Shown piece by piece: positions 9,988-18,650 of a stretch of 64,000 nucleotides of DNA (position 1 is the first letter of the stretch; each line of letters starts with the position of its first letter). The stretch is taken from the NCBI RefSeq assembly GCF_002584535.1, contig NZ_NUOT01000044.1, positions 27,805 through 91,804 on the forward strand. The letters run 5' to 3'. The notes under the pieces were generated by a model that saw only the letters and a list, made by a program, of their open reading frames with translations, was not told where the DNA came from and searched no databases. The translations under genes and the position numbers were made by a program. Source of the DNA: Bacillus cereus. Lineage in GTDB: Bacteria; Bacillota; Bacilli; Bacillales; Bacillaceae_G.

Positions 9988-10137
9988 GTGCTTGTTCAAA
10001 AGGAGGATAAAGAGAGCTGAGCAGTTCGAGACGCGGAGGTCAGGAGGATGCGGCGTGTAGAGTGAACTACATGAGTACTGGACTGGCGACGAAGGGGAAG
10101 AAATACGGCAGTTATCTTTACCGGACTTTTTGAATAT
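9988..10137 (+). repeat. Dispersed intergenic repeat, full-length copy
   Basis: This element of about 150 bp begins GTGCTTGTTCAAAAGGAGG and ends ATCTTTACCGGACTTTTTGAA. Its ends form an imperfect inverted repeat (GTTCAAAAG / CTTTTTGAA). Both ends recur in a 46-bp internally deleted copy at 49902-49947, and the head recurs at 1-29. It contains no ORF of its own. It resembles the short bcr-type repeats reported in B. cereus group genomes, but I cannot assign a specific family from memory. Confidence 0.8.
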
Positions 10138-10223
10138 CTTTTGAAACCATAAATTACCATATCTGAAAATGTATGAAGTCCTATGGTTTATCACACTCTA
10201 TACTCACAAGGAGGTGATACCAT

Positions 10224-10421
10224 ATGGCACGAAGCACAAATAAATTAGCGGTTCCTGGTGCTGAATCAGCATTAGACCAAATGAAATACGAAATCGCTCA
10301 AGAGTTCGGTGTTCAACTTGGAGCTGATTCAACATCTCGCGCTAACGGATCTGTTGGTGGCGAAATTACAAAACGTCTAGTTTCACTAGCTGAGCAACAA
10401 TTAGGCGGTTTCCACAAATAA
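10224..10421 (+). CDS. sspA: Alpha/beta-type small acid-soluble spore protein
   Basis: The 65-aa product belongs to the SASP family that saturates spore DNA and protects it from UV and heat. Family hallmarks are [18 protein letters not shown], the germination-protease cleavage segment YEIAQEFGV, and the C-terminal helix [19 protein letters not shown] very strong AAGGAGGTGAT ribosome binding site precedes the ATG. The gene is monocistronic with its own terminator. Expression is expected in the forespore under SigG. The thiI-sspA adjacency matches B. subtilis. The B. cereus group has several paralogues, so the symbol follows synteny. Confidence 0.95.
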   Translation: MARSTNKLAVPGAESALDQMKYEIAQEFGVQLGADSTSRANGSVGGEITKRLVSLAEQQLGGFHK

Positions 10422-10440
10422 TCCCATATATGATGGCTTA

Positions 10441-10473
10441 GAAGGAGCGGATTTTCCCGCTCCTTCTTTTTTG
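10441..10473 (+). terminator. SASP gene terminator
   Basis: GAAGGAGCGG / CCGCTCCTTC with a six-base loop, followed by TTTTTT. Confidence 0.92.
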
Positions 10474-10575
10474 TCGAAATACCATTAAAAAATTTGTCAA
10501 AAGAAGAGGGTTCAAAATTTACTGAAAATTCTTTATTATATAAGGGAGACATAGAGATTAAGGAGGATGATTGTT

Positions 10576-12162
10576 ATGAAGAGAGAGGAATTATTAGCGC
10601 CGCCGTCTTACAATTTAGTTGCGGAGATAGAAAAATATACAAATGAAAAAGAGAAACTTGCTTTAATTTGGCAGGATGACAAAGGGAATAGACGAGAGGT
10701 TACATACTTTGAATTAATAAAAGGTGCGAATAAAATTGGAAACGCTTTTATAAAGAGTGGCTTACAAAAAGGGGACAAGCTTCTCATTATGATGCCACGG
10801 CTAATTGAAGCGTATATGACATACATTGCCGCAATTAAAGCCGGATTTGTAGTTATTCCAAGTTCAGAAATGCTTCGCAAAAAAGATATTGAATATCGCA
10901 TTCAGCACGGAGAAGTAAAGGCAATTGTCAGTTATGGGCCGTATATCGAACAATTTGACGGTGTAGAGATGGTGGAGTCTCTTCAAAAGTTTGCGCTGAG
11001 CGAGCAGTCAGTAGATGGCTGGATCAATTTAAAAGACGTATTAGAAATAGAAAGTGACGAATTAGAGATGGCTAAGACAGACCGAGAAGATATGGTCTTT
11101 TTATCTTACACATCAGGAACAACAGGAAATCCAAAGGGCGTCGTTCATACACATGCTTGGGGCTACGCGCATTTACGTACAAGCGCTCCAAATTGGCTCG
11201 GAATAGAAGAGAATGATGTTGTATGGGCAACGGCTAGTCCAGGTTGGCAAAAGTGGATTTGGAGCCCGTTTTTAGCAACGCTCGGTTCTGGAGCAACAGG
11301 ATTTGTATATCACGGTAAATTTGAACCGAAGACATATCTACAGTTATTAGATGATAATAAAGTGAACGTGCTTTGTTGTACGCCGACAGAGTATCGCTTA
11401 ATGGCAAAAGTAGAGAACCTGCAGCAATATAATCTATCAGCGTTACATAGTGCTGTATCGGCAGGAGAGCCGCTGAACCGAGAGGTAATAGAAACATTCC
11501 AAAATCATTTTCATGTTACCGTCAGGGATGGCTATGGCCAAACAGAAAATACATTACTTGTTGGCGTTATGAAAGGAATGGAGATTAAGCCAGGGTCGAT
11601 GGGGAAACCGACGCCAGGTAATCATGTAGATATTGTAGATGAAGAAGGAAAACCTGTATCCATTGGAGAAGTAGGAGATATTGCTGTTCATATTGAAACG
11701 CCAGCACTTTTTAAGCAATATTATAAAGATGATGAGCGGACAGCGATGCAATTCCGTGGTGATTATTATATTACAGGTGATAAAGCGAAAAAAGACGAAG
11801 AAGGTTATTTTTGGTTTGAGGGACGCGGTGATGATATTATCATTAGCTCTGGTTATACAATTGGGCCATTTGAAGTCGAAGATGCACTTGTGAAACACCC
11901 GTATGTAAGAGAGTGTGCTGTTGTGGCAAGTCCGGATGAAATCCGCGGAAGTGTCGTAAAGGCATTTATCGTTTTAAGAGAAAATGTACAAGAAAAAGAA
12001 GATACACTGATTCCTTTACTTCAAGAACATGTTAAAGAATTAACTGCACCATATAAATACCCTCGCAAAATTGAATTTGTAGACGAACTACCAAAAACAA
12101 TTTCCGGAAAAATTAGACGCGTCGAACTTAGAAAACAAGAAATGGGATTAGGGCTAAAGTAA
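10576..12162 (+). CDS. ytcI: Acyl-CoA synthetase (MbcS/YtcI type)
   Basis: This AMP-forming acyl-CoA ligase has about 528 aa. The ATP/AMP motif SYTSGTTGNPKGVVH lies near residue 180, YGQTE near 320, TGDKAKKDEEGYFWFEGRGDD near 405, and the C-terminal catalytic lysine in PKTISGKIRR near 510. The family converts acetate or short- to medium-chain, branched acids into CoA thioesters. MbcS/YtcI is the synteny-based match. I chose the ATG at 10576, eight bases after AAGGAGG, rather than the upstream ATG that overlaps the ribosome binding site. The true substrate is unknown. Confidence 0.88.
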   Translation: MKREELLAPPSYNLVAEIEKYTNEKEKLALIWQDDKGNRREVTYFELIKGANKIGNAFIKSGLQKGDKLLIMMPRLIEAYMTYIAAIKAGFVVIPSSEMLRKKDIEYRIQHGEVKAIVSYGPYIEQFDGVEMVESLQKFALSEQSVDGWINLKDVLEIESDELEMAKTDREDMVFLSYTSGTTGNPKGVVHTHAWGYAHLRTSAPNWLGIEENDVVWATASPGWQKWIWSPFLATLGSGATGFVYHGKFEPKTYLQLLDDNKVNVLCCTPTEYRLMAKVENLQQYNLSALHSAVSAGEPLNREVIETFQNHFHVTVRDGYGQTENTLLVGVMKGMEIKPGSMGKPTPGNHVDIVDEEGKPVSIGEVGDIAVHIETPALFKQYYKDDERTAMQFRGDYYITGDKAKKDEEGYFWFEGRGDDIIISSGYTIGPFEVEDALVKHPYVRECAVVASPDEIRGSVVKAFIVLRENVQEKEDTLIPLLQEHVKELTAPYKYPRKIEFVDELPKTISGKIRRVELRKQEMGLGLK

Positions 12163-12281
12163 GAAAAAATGGATTTAGATTGTTGCAAGTGCATGTAAAG
12201 TTATGATATCATTTGATAGAACGTATGTTCTTGTTTGGGTTTAAAATGACTACTGAAAAATTGAAAAAAGAGGTGTTTTTT

Positions 12282-12707
12282 ATGATTTTAGGTATTAATC
12301 CGTATTTAGTTTTGGATGGTAATGGACAAGAAGCAGTGAAGTTTTATGAACATGCATTGGATGCAAAAGTTGAAGTCATTCAAACTTTTGGAGAAATGCC
12401 TGAAACTCCAGGATTTACTGTTCCAGATGAGGTGAAGGAACGCGTTTTACATGCGCATTTAAAAGTAGGTAATACAGACCTTATGATTTCAGATACATTC
12501 CCAGGTAAACCACACGAAATTGGATCGCAAGTAACGATAGCGATTAGATTAAGCGATGCAGAAAAGGCAAAAGAAGTATTTGGAAAATTACAAGATGGCG
12601 GTCAAGTAATTATGCCAATTCAAGAAACTTTCTGGAGCCCGGCGTATGGACAAGTAAAAGATAAATTTAACGTAGAATGGCAAGTAACAACAATCCCGGC
12701 TAATTAA
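12282..12707 (+). CDS. VOC/PhnB-like glyoxalase-fold protein
   Basis: The 141-aa product has two vicinal-oxygen-chelate beta-alpha-beta-beta-beta modules. It starts INPYLVLDGNGQEAVKFYEHAL and carries HAHLKVGNTDLMISD around residue 65. The C-terminal segment FWSPAYGQVKDKFNVEWQV (YG followed by D and W) is the usual PhnB/YjdN ending. Function is unknown: the fold occurs in glyoxalases, antibiotic-resistance proteins and inactive relatives. The ATG at 12282 follows AGAGGTG by seven bases. The gene is monocistronic, with a terminator directly behind it. Confidence 0.82.
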   Translation: MILGINPYLVLDGNGQEAVKFYEHALDAKVEVIQTFGEMPETPGFTVPDEVKERVLHAHLKVGNTDLMISDTFPGKPHEIGSQVTIAIRLSDAEKAKEVFGKLQDGGQVIMPIQETFWSPAYGQVKDKFNVEWQVTTIPAN

Positions 12708-12720
12708 AATTCATTTTTGG

Positions 12721-12754
12721 AAAAGCACCATGTTTGTAAAGTGGTGCTTTTTTT
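12721..12754 (+). terminator. Terminator of the VOC-protein gene
   Basis: AAAGCACCA / TGGTGCTTT stem followed by a run of T. Confidence 0.9.
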
Positions 12755-12797
12755 CTACACTTAAATTTCGTAGACTAAAAGAAAAAGGGGGGAGAAG

Positions 12798-14360
12798 ATG
12801 GGGGAGATTTGGTTCGGTGGACATATTTATACAATGAGTGAAGAGAACGAAATGGTTGAAGCTGTGTATGTAGAAGATGGGATGATTATAGATACGGGGA
12901 ATAAAAAAGAGTTAGAAAGTCGTTATGAGCCTGAGCGGGTGCATAATCTAGAAGGAAGAACGATGATTCCGGGCCTTGTGGATAGTCATATGCACCTTAT
13001 TGGGCATGGAGAAAGGTTACTTCGATTAGATTTATCTGCATGCACGTCGTATCAGGAAATGCTTTTGCTCGTTAGAGAGCGGGTTAACGAAGTGGCAGAG
13101 GATATTTGGGTTATTGGTGAGGGCTGGAACGAAAATAATTTCACAGATACTAAAAACGTCCATGTCCGTGATTTAGATGCGATTTCGAAAGAACATCCTA
13201 TCTTATTAAAACGTGTTTGTCGACATGTTACATGGGTGAACTCTTACATACTTGACAAAGCAAATATAACGGTTGAGACGAAGGACCCAAAAGGCGGGAA
13301 AATTGGCCGGGATTCATCAAATGAATTAACAGGTCTTTTATATGAACAAGGCCAAGAATTAATTAAGCATCTTCAGCCTGAAATAGATGAAACATATTTA
13401 CGAAGAGCACTAGAAACAGCTATTCGAGATTGTTGGAAGTACGGATTAGTGGGTGGACATACAGAGGATTTAAATTATTACGGCAGTTTTCGAAAAACGT
13501 ACAATGCGTTTCCATACGTTATAAAAGAAACGCCTTTTAAAGCACATTTACTCGTTCATCATGAAGTGGCGGAAGAACGAAAAGAATATGAAAATGAGCA
13601 TTATATTGAATTTGGGGCCATGAAGATTTTTTCTGATGGTTCTTTTGGCGGAAGAACGGCTTTATTAAGTGAACCGTATGAAGATGAGAAGGAAACAAAT
13701 GGAGTAGCTATTTTTTCTCGTGAAGAGCTCGCGGAATTAGTGAAGAAAGCACGTAATCTACGGATGCCAGTTGCGATTCATACAATCGGTGATTTATCCC
13801 TTGAATATGTAATTGATGCACTGGAGTTATATCCTCCCGGAGAGGGGCTGCGTGATCGTATTATTCATTGTCAACTTGCTCGTGAAGATTTAATTGAACG
13901 TATGAAGAACTTACAAGCAATCATTGATATTCAGCCTGTATTCGTCTCGTCTGATTTCCCATCTGTTATTGAAAAATTAGGAGAGCATCGTCTTCGTTAT
14001 GCGTATGCTTGGAAAACATTGCTCCGTGCAGGTTTGCATTGCGGCGGTGGATCAGATGCCCCAATCGAGCAAGTAAATCCGTTTTTAGGGATGTATAGTG
14101 CCGTAACGCGCCGAAGTTTTATGGATGGAACATGTTATATACCAGAAGAGCGTCTATCGGTATTTGAAGCTGTTTCACTCTTTACGACCGGAAGTGCATA
14201 TACGATTGGAAAAGAAAACGAGCGTGGTAAAATCGCCCAAGGGTATGAAGCGGATTTCACCATAATGGATCGTAATGTATTTGAAATTAAAGTAGAAGAT
14301 ATAAAAAATATACAAGTTACGGCAACTGTAATAGATGGTCAGATTGTGTATCAAAAATAA
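12798..14360 (+). CDS. ytcJ: YtcJ-type amidohydrolase
   Basis: The 520-aa product is a metal-dependent hydrolase of the amidohydrolase-3 (YtcJ/ExoB-like) family. The N-terminal composite beta-sandwich ends in MIPGLVDSHMHLIGHG (HxH metal motif near residue 65). Further ligand motifs are FSDGSFGGRTALL near 280, AIHTIGD near 325 and GGGSDAPIEQ near 415. The C-terminal strand EADFTIMDRNVFE is typical. The substrate is unknown. A GGGGGGAGAAG ribosome binding site precedes the ATG. It is convergent with NAD kinase through a shared terminator. Confidence 0.88.
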   Translation: MGEIWFGGHIYTMSEENEMVEAVYVEDGMIIDTGNKKELESRYEPERVHNLEGRTMIPGLVDSHMHLIGHGERLLRLDLSACTSYQEMLLLVRERVNEVAEDIWVIGEGWNENNFTDTKNVHVRDLDAISKEHPILLKRVCRHVTWVNSYILDKANITVETKDPKGGKIGRDSSNELTGLLYEQGQELIKHLQPEIDETYLRRALETAIRDCWKYGLVGGHTEDLNYYGSFRKTYNAFPYVIKETPFKAHLLVHHEVAEERKEYENEHYIEFGAMKIFSDGSFGGRTALLSEPYEDEKETNGVAIFSREELAELVKKARNLRMPVAIHTIGDLSLEYVIDALELYPPGEGLRDRIIHCQLAREDLIERMKNLQAIIDIQPVFVSSDFPSVIEKLGEHRLRYAYAWKTLLRAGLHCGGGSDAPIEQVNPFLGMYSAVTRRSFMDGTCYIPEERLSVFEAVSLFTTGSAYTIGKENERGKIAQGYEADFTIMDRNVFEIKVEDIKNIQVTATVIDGQIVYQK

Positions 14361-14390
14361 TAGCGACCGTTCGAAAATATGTGACGCAAA

Positions 14391-14425
14391 AATGAGTGCT
14401 AGGGAATCTCCTAGCACTCATTTTT
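14391..14425. terminator. Bidirectional terminator, ytcJ and NAD kinase
   Basis: AATGAGTGCTAGG / CCTAGCACTCATT (14391-14403 and 14410-14422) with T tracts in both directions. Confidence 0.9.
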
Positions 14426-14429
14426 CATC

Positions 14430-15233
14430 TTATAAAAACGTTCTCTGTACTTTTTCCCAGAACGAATTATTTTTTAGTTTTACTGTTTTAATTTGTTTAT
14501 CACTTAAACGAACAACTGCTTTCTCGACTTGTTTAATGCTAAGCGCTTCATTATCCATTCCGATAACAGGGTAATCATTACCGTCTGGAGCAAGCTTTAA
14601 CGTTAATGTACGTTCATGATTTAAGATGAACGGTGATCCAAGTGTACGGTATGTGTTGTTATTTAAAGAAGCAAGTTCGCTTATTTGGAAGCATGGAATC
14701 AATGGATCAACAACTGCGCCGTGCAATGATTTATTATAAGCTGTACTTCCTGTCGGTGTAGAGATGACTAAACCGTCTCCTCTAAATGTTTCGAAATATA
14801 AATCATCAACATGTACATCAACTACAAATGTTTTAATGATGCTAGAGCGTAAAGAAAACTCGTTTAAACAATGGAAAGATGTGTCATGATCAACATCTAT
14901 TTGAATTGTTGGATATTTTCGCACTTCAATTTCATTTTGTGTAATTTCTTGAAGGGCTGTATCGACATGGTCAATATGGAAATCACAGTAGAAAGAAATT
15001 TCATCTTTCGTAGAAACCCCTGCATATAAGCAATCTTCTCTAAAACCTGTTTTACGAACGGCTTGTAAGAAGGTGCCGTCATCTCCAACACTGACGATAG
15101 CGTTTGCATTTTTTGGATGATCTAATATGGTAAATCCATTTTCCTCTAAAATACGACATATTGGCTTCATTTTTTCGACAAGCGTTGCTTTGTCATCACC
15201 ATAAAAGAAAAATAAATTGCGGCGATCTGTCAT
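14430..15233 (-). CDS. nadK2: NAD kinase 2
   Basis: This enzyme phosphorylates NAD to NADP. The product is about 267 aa. It shows the glycine-rich DGT motif as VSVGDDGTFLQAV near residue 52 and the conserved GDGLVISTPTGSTAYNKS near residue 150. DNEALS lies near 225. It is the shorter of the two Bacillus NAD kinases (YtdI/NadF2 type). I chose the ATG at 15233, seven bases after GGAGGG. An upstream in-frame ATG overlaps that ribosome binding site. It is transcribed divergently from ytfI. Synteny with ytcJ supports the paralogue assignment. Confidence 0.93.
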   Translation of the reverse strand: MTDRRNLFFFYGDDKATLVEKMKPICRILEENGFTILDHPKNANAIVSVGDDGTFLQAVRKTGFREDCLYAGVSTKDEISFYCDFHIDHVDTALQEITQNEIEVRKYPTIQIDVDHDTSFHCLNEFSLRSSIIKTFVVDVHVDDLYFETFRGDGLVISTPTGSTAYNKSLHGAVVDPLIPCFQISELASLNNNTYRTLGSPFILNHERTLTLKLAPDGNDYPVIGMDNEALSIKQVEKAVVRLSDKQIKTVKLKNNSFWEKVQRTFL

Positions 15234-15435
15234 TGTGTATCCCTCCATTGCAGTCAAATTTAACGTGGTGCTCCATTAGAAAAATTCTGATGGTATGCTC
15301 AAATAATATATTTCGATATAAAATGTCAAAATCCCTCTTTGTTTTTAGAAAAATTTTTATATTCAATTTTATAACTACTTGTTTAATCCTGTTTGAACCT
15401 GTCGATAATGGATGTGGAGTGAAAGGATGATACAA

Positions 15436-16065
15436 ATGAAGTGGTTTGTGATTGGAATTGGAATTCTTCTCTTGCTCGTTTTACTTATACTATTGTCGAA
15501 ACTATCGCTTAAAGTGACGTTTTTATATTCAGAAATGGAGAAACAATGTTTATTTCAAGTGAAAATATGGATGATTCGATATACATTTGATGTGCTGGAA
15601 AGAATTGAAAAACAACAAAAAAAGACCGAACAAAAAATTGAAAAGGCAGAGAAAGATGGCGGTATAGAAAATAAAATTATGGCGCAACTTGATAGTGTCG
15701 GGGAACTGATAAAAAAGCTTCAAGAAATCCATACTATCATTAAAGGTTTTCTTAAAAAAGTGAAAATCAATAAGTGGAGATGGCATTCGCAAATTGGAAC
15801 TGGGGATGCAGCTAGTACTGGAATTGTTACTGGATATGCATGGGGAATAAAAGGAATGACTGCGGGGGCCTTGGGACAATATACACATGTTATCGATGTA
15901 CCGGAGTTTGAGATTACACCTGTGTTTCAAGGGAAGGGATTTGCATCGAAAGGTGAATTAACAGCATCCTTTCATATATATCGTGCCCTAGTAGCAGGGG
16001 TGAAGTTACTCTTGTTTATGAGAAAACAAAGATCTGGTATAACAGAAAAATCTGTACAAGCATAG
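15436..16065 (+). CDS. ytfI: DUF2953 membrane protein YtfI
   Basis: The 209-aa protein has a strongly hydrophobic N-terminal helix (residues 3-25) followed by a charged linker (IEKQQKKTEQKIEKAEKDGG). The soluble DUF2953 domain holds GTGDAASTGIVTGYAWG near residue 125 and ITPVFQGKGFASKGELTASF near 165. It ends nine bases before ytfJ, with which it forms a two-gene operon. That adjacency is conserved in spore formers, so a sporulation role is plausible, but function is not established. I chose the ATG at 15436, eight bases after AAAGGA. Confidence 0.85.
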   Translation: MKWFVIGIGILLLLVLLILLSKLSLKVTFLYSEMEKQCLFQVKIWMIRYTFDVLERIEKQQKKTEQKIEKAEKDGGIENKIMAQLDSVGELIKKLQEIHTIIKGFLKKVKINKWRWHSQIGTGDAASTGIVTGYAWGIKGMTAGALGQYTHVIDVPEFEITPVFQGKGFASKGELTASFHIYRALVAGVKLLLFMRKQRSGITEKSVQA

Positions 16066-16074
16066 GGGGATAAA

Positions 16075-16470
16075 ATGGATCATCCAATTCAAGGTTTAAT
16101 GACAACTGCAATGCAGCATTTAAAACAAATGACGGATGTAAATACAATTATCGGCGATCCAATTAAAGCGGCTGATGGGAGCGTCATTTTAACGGTTTCT
16201 AAAGTGAGCTTTGGGTTTGCTGCTGGCGGGAGCGAGTTTGGAAAAGTAGAAAGCTCCGGTCGTCATCCATTTGGAGGAGGGAGTGGTGGTGGTGTCTCCA
16301 TTAACCCAGTCGCTTTTCTCGTTATAAATGGACAAGGCGTAAAAGTATTACACTTAGATCAACAGACACATGTGATTGATAAAATCCTTGAGTTAGCACC
16401 GCAAGCTGTTGATAAAGTGAAGGAAATGATGGAGAAGCGAAAAGGCGACGAACCAGAATTTGAAATATAG
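16075..16470 (+). CDS. ytfJ: GerW-family sporulation protein YtfJ
   Basis: The 131-aa product has the family core: DPIKAADGSVILTVSKVSFGF, then a glycine-rich loop (AAGGSEFGKVE, GGGSGGGVSINPVAFLVI) and LHLDQQTHVIDKILELAP. YtfJ/GerW proteins are made in the forespore and are needed for normal spore germination in some species. No signal peptide is seen. The gene is cotranscribed with ytfI. The ribosome binding site GGGGGAT lies just before the ATG, and a strong terminator ends the operon. Confidence 0.93.
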   Translation: MDHPIQGLMTTAMQHLKQMTDVNTIIGDPIKAADGSVILTVSKVSFGFAAGGSEFGKVESSGRHPFGGGSGGGVSINPVAFLVINGQGVKVLHLDQQTHVIDKILELAPQAVDKVKEMMEKRKGDEPEFEI

Positions 16471-16485
16471 AGGATGAATTTCTGA

Positions 16486-16517
16486 GAAGAAGGGCTAAAT
16501 AAAGGCCCTTCTTTTTT
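16486..16517 (+). terminator. ytfIJ terminator
   Basis: AAGAAGGGC / GCCCTTCTT hairpin with a nine-base loop, followed by TTTT. Confidence 0.9.
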
Positions 16518-16584
16518 GTGCTGAATTATGAAAGTGGCATCTTTTTTGAAAAAATATATAAGTTGAGTTAGTTTCATTTGTATT

Positions 16585-16599
16585 TTAGAATCATTATGA
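16585..16599. promoter_or_regulatory. Putative PerR box upstream of tpx
   Basis: TTAGAATCATTATGA matches the PerR consensus TTATAATNATTATAA at 12 of 14 defined positions. It sits 50 bp upstream of the tpx start codon. Fur and Zur boxes have a similar layout, so the regulator is an inference from the peroxide function of tpx. Confidence 0.5.
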
Positions 16600-16649
16600 C
16601 TATTATTAACACTATACATACTTTGTTTTATTAAAAGGAGGATTTTCAA

Positions 16650-17150
16650 GTGACAAACGTAACTTTTAAAGGTAACCCAATCACTTTAGTTGGAACAGAA
16701 GTTAAAGTTGGCGATCAAGCGTCAAACTTCCAAGTGCTAGCAAACGACTTATCTCCAGTAAGTTTAGAAACATACAAAGGTCAAGTGAAATTAATTAGTG
16801 TTGTACCATCTATCGACACAGGTGTATGCGATGCGCAAACTCGTCGTTTTAACCAAGATGCAGCTGGTATTGAAAACACAAAAGTATTAACAATTAGTGT
16901 AGACCTACCATTCGCTCAAAAACGCTGGTGTGCAGCGAACGGATTAGAAAATGTAGCAACACTTTCTGATCACCGTGACCTTTCATTCGGTGAAGCTTAC
17001 GGTGTAGTAATGAAAGAACTTCGTTTACTTGCTCGTGCAGTATTCGTAGTAGACAGCAACGACAAAGTAGTTTACGTAGAATACGTAAGCGAAGGTACAA
17101 GCCATCCAAATTACGAAGCAGCATTAGAAGCAGCAAAAGCTGCTAAGTAA
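16650..17150 (+). CDS. tpx: Thiol peroxidase Tpx
   Basis: This atypical 2-Cys peroxiredoxin reduces hydrogen peroxide and lipid peroxides with thioredoxin. The 166-aa product has the family N-terminus ([19 protein letters not shown]), the peroxidatic cysteine in [15 protein letters not shown] near residue 60, and the resolving cysteine in [11 protein letters not shown] near residue 94. The start is GTG with AAAAGGAGG upstream. It is a single-gene unit, with a PerR-like box 50 bp upstream and a terminator behind. Confidence 0.97.
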   Translation: MTNVTFKGNPITLVGTEVKVGDQASNFQVLANDLSPVSLETYKGQVKLISVVPSIDTGVCDAQTRRFNQDAAGIENTKVLTISVDLPFAQKRWCAANGLENVATLSDHRDLSFGEAYGVVMKELRLLARAVFVVDSNDKVVYVEYVSEGTSHPNYEAALEAAKAAK

Positions 17151-17160
17151 TGTAAATGAA

Positions 17161-17190
17161 GGCGACCTCTATGTAAGAGGTCGTTTTTTC
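17161..17190 (+). terminator. tpx terminator
   Basis: CGACCTCT / AGAGGTCG with a five-base loop and TTTTTT. Confidence 0.9.
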
Positions 17191-17367
17191 TCATATAGTG
17201 CCGAACGCGGATGTACTGAAAAAGCGCTGATATATAAGAAGAAACAGTCGATATAAAATTAAAATCTGAAAAGGGAGCTCTTAAAAAGGGGTCGCTTTTT
17301 CTTTTGGCAAAAAATTAGATTGTGGTATGATATAAGTTATGTGTAATTGACAGAAGGAGGAATGTAC

Positions 17368-18354
17368 GTGAGTCAGGCAGTAGAAACATTATTTTCTATT
17401 TTTGATTCTTCTACCGTAATTTTACGTAAAGAATTGGATGTAACCTATTTAGAAGCGCTTGTGGAAACAGGGGATAATCTGTTTGAAGGAACGGTTCTAC
17501 AAGAAGAATTATCTGAATCAACAATTGAACGGTTGAATCGTGAATATAGTAAGTTTAATGAAGAAAAATATAAAAGCGAGGAAATTCGCAAATCATTTCA
17601 ACTTGCGATTCTAAAAGGAATGAAAGAAGGCGTGCAAGCCAATCACGAAATGACGCCTGATGCAGTTGGAATGTTTATGAGCTACTTATTCCATAAATTT
17701 ATGAAAGATCAAAAAGAAATCGTTGTTTTAGATCCTGCGATTGGGACAGGGAACTTAATGACGACAATTTTTAATGGTGCTCAAGAAGGTGCAACGATAA
17801 GTGGATTTGGTGTAGATGTGGATGATTTACTTGTTAGACTTGCTTTAGCGAATGCGAATTTACAAAAGCAAGCAATCGAGTTCTTCAATCAAGATGGACT
17901 AGCACCGCTTTATATTGACCCAGTAGATGCAGTTGTTTGTGATTTACCAGTTGGATTTTATCCAAACGAAATTGGCGCAAGTGAATATACTCTTAAAGCA
18001 GATGAAGGAATGTCTTATGCACATCACTTATTTATTGAACAAAGTGTGAAACATACAAAAGAAGGTGGCTATTTATTCTTCTTAGTACCAAACTTTATCT
18101 TTGAAAGTGATCAAGCGCCAAAATTACATGCATTTATTAAAGAAACAAGCTTTATTCAAGGACTATTACAGCTTCCTGTTTCCATGTTTAAAAACGAGAA
18201 AAATGCAAAAAGTATATTTGTTCTCCAAAAGAAAGGTCCAAATGTAACAATGCCGAAACAAGCTTTGTTAGTAGAGTTGCCTAAATTTTCCAACATGAAG
18301 GCGATGGAGAATATTATGGATCAATTAAATACTTGGTTTGCAACGTATAAATAG
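17368..18354 (+). CDS. ytxK: SAM-dependent methyltransferase-like protein YtxK
   Basis: The 328-aa protein has an N-6 adenine methylase-type Rossmann fold. Motif I is VLDPAIGTGNLMTT near residue 125, an acidic motif follows (GVDVDDLLVRLALANANL), and the catalytic-loop position reads DLPVGFY instead of NPPY/DPPF. That replacement makes DNA methylation doubtful. A late Rossmann strand is in GGYLFFLVPNFIFES. The start is GTG at 17368, seven bases after GGAGG. Conserved adjacency to tpx and ackA in Bacillus suggests a chromosomal housekeeping role, which is still unknown. Lack of a specificity subunit argues against a restriction-modification system. Confidence 0.87.
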   Translation: MSQAVETLFSIFDSSTVILRKELDVTYLEALVETGDNLFEGTVLQEELSESTIERLNREYSKFNEEKYKSEEIRKSFQLAILKGMKEGVQANHEMTPDAVGMFMSYLFHKFMKDQKEIVVLDPAIGTGNLMTTIFNGAQEGATISGFGVDVDDLLVRLALANANLQKQAIEFFNQDGLAPLYIDPVDAVVCDLPVGFYPNEIGASEYTLKADEGMSYAHHLFIEQSVKHTKEGGYLFFLVPNFIFESDQAPKLHAFIKETSFIQGLLQLPVSMFKNEKNAKSIFVLQKKGPNVTMPKQALLVELPKFSNMKAMENIMDQLNTWFATYK

Positions 18355-18549
18355 TAATATATGTAACAGGAGTACTCTTAGATATAGTACAGTTTTGTAT
18401 TGTATGTAATAATTTTTAATATATACAAGATAAAACTGAATTTTTTTGAAATCTGTAATATATATTTTTTCTTGGTGTTACAATTTTTTCACTTGAAATA
18501 TATGTCGTACGATGTTTAAATTAAATTCGTGAGTATAAAATTTACTGGG

Positions 18550-18566
18550 GATGAAACGTTTTCATC
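18550..18566. promoter_or_regulatory. Palindrome upstream of ackA (possible cre variant)
   Basis: GATGAAA-CGT-TTTCATC is a perfect inverted repeat with a three-base centre, 84 bp before ackA. It resembles a CcpA cre site but is one base shorter than the consensus. ackA is CcpA-activated in B. subtilis, so the role is plausible only. Confidence 0.35.
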
Positions 18567-18650
18567 TTTGGTATATTTAAACAGATAAAATCGAGCGGTT
18601 TGTGGTCTCATCCACACAACTACCAAGAGAAAAAAGGGGCGAAAGACTAG

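Noticed and set aside
17195-17340. Second terminator-like hairpin or attenuator before ytxK
   Set aside because: The G-rich and C-rich strings near 17275-17300 do not pair over more than a few bases, and the tpx terminator already explains the T run before it.
17368-18354. Type I or II restriction-modification methylase
   Set aside because: There is no specificity or nuclease gene nearby, the catalytic loop is altered and synteny is that of the chromosomal ytxK.
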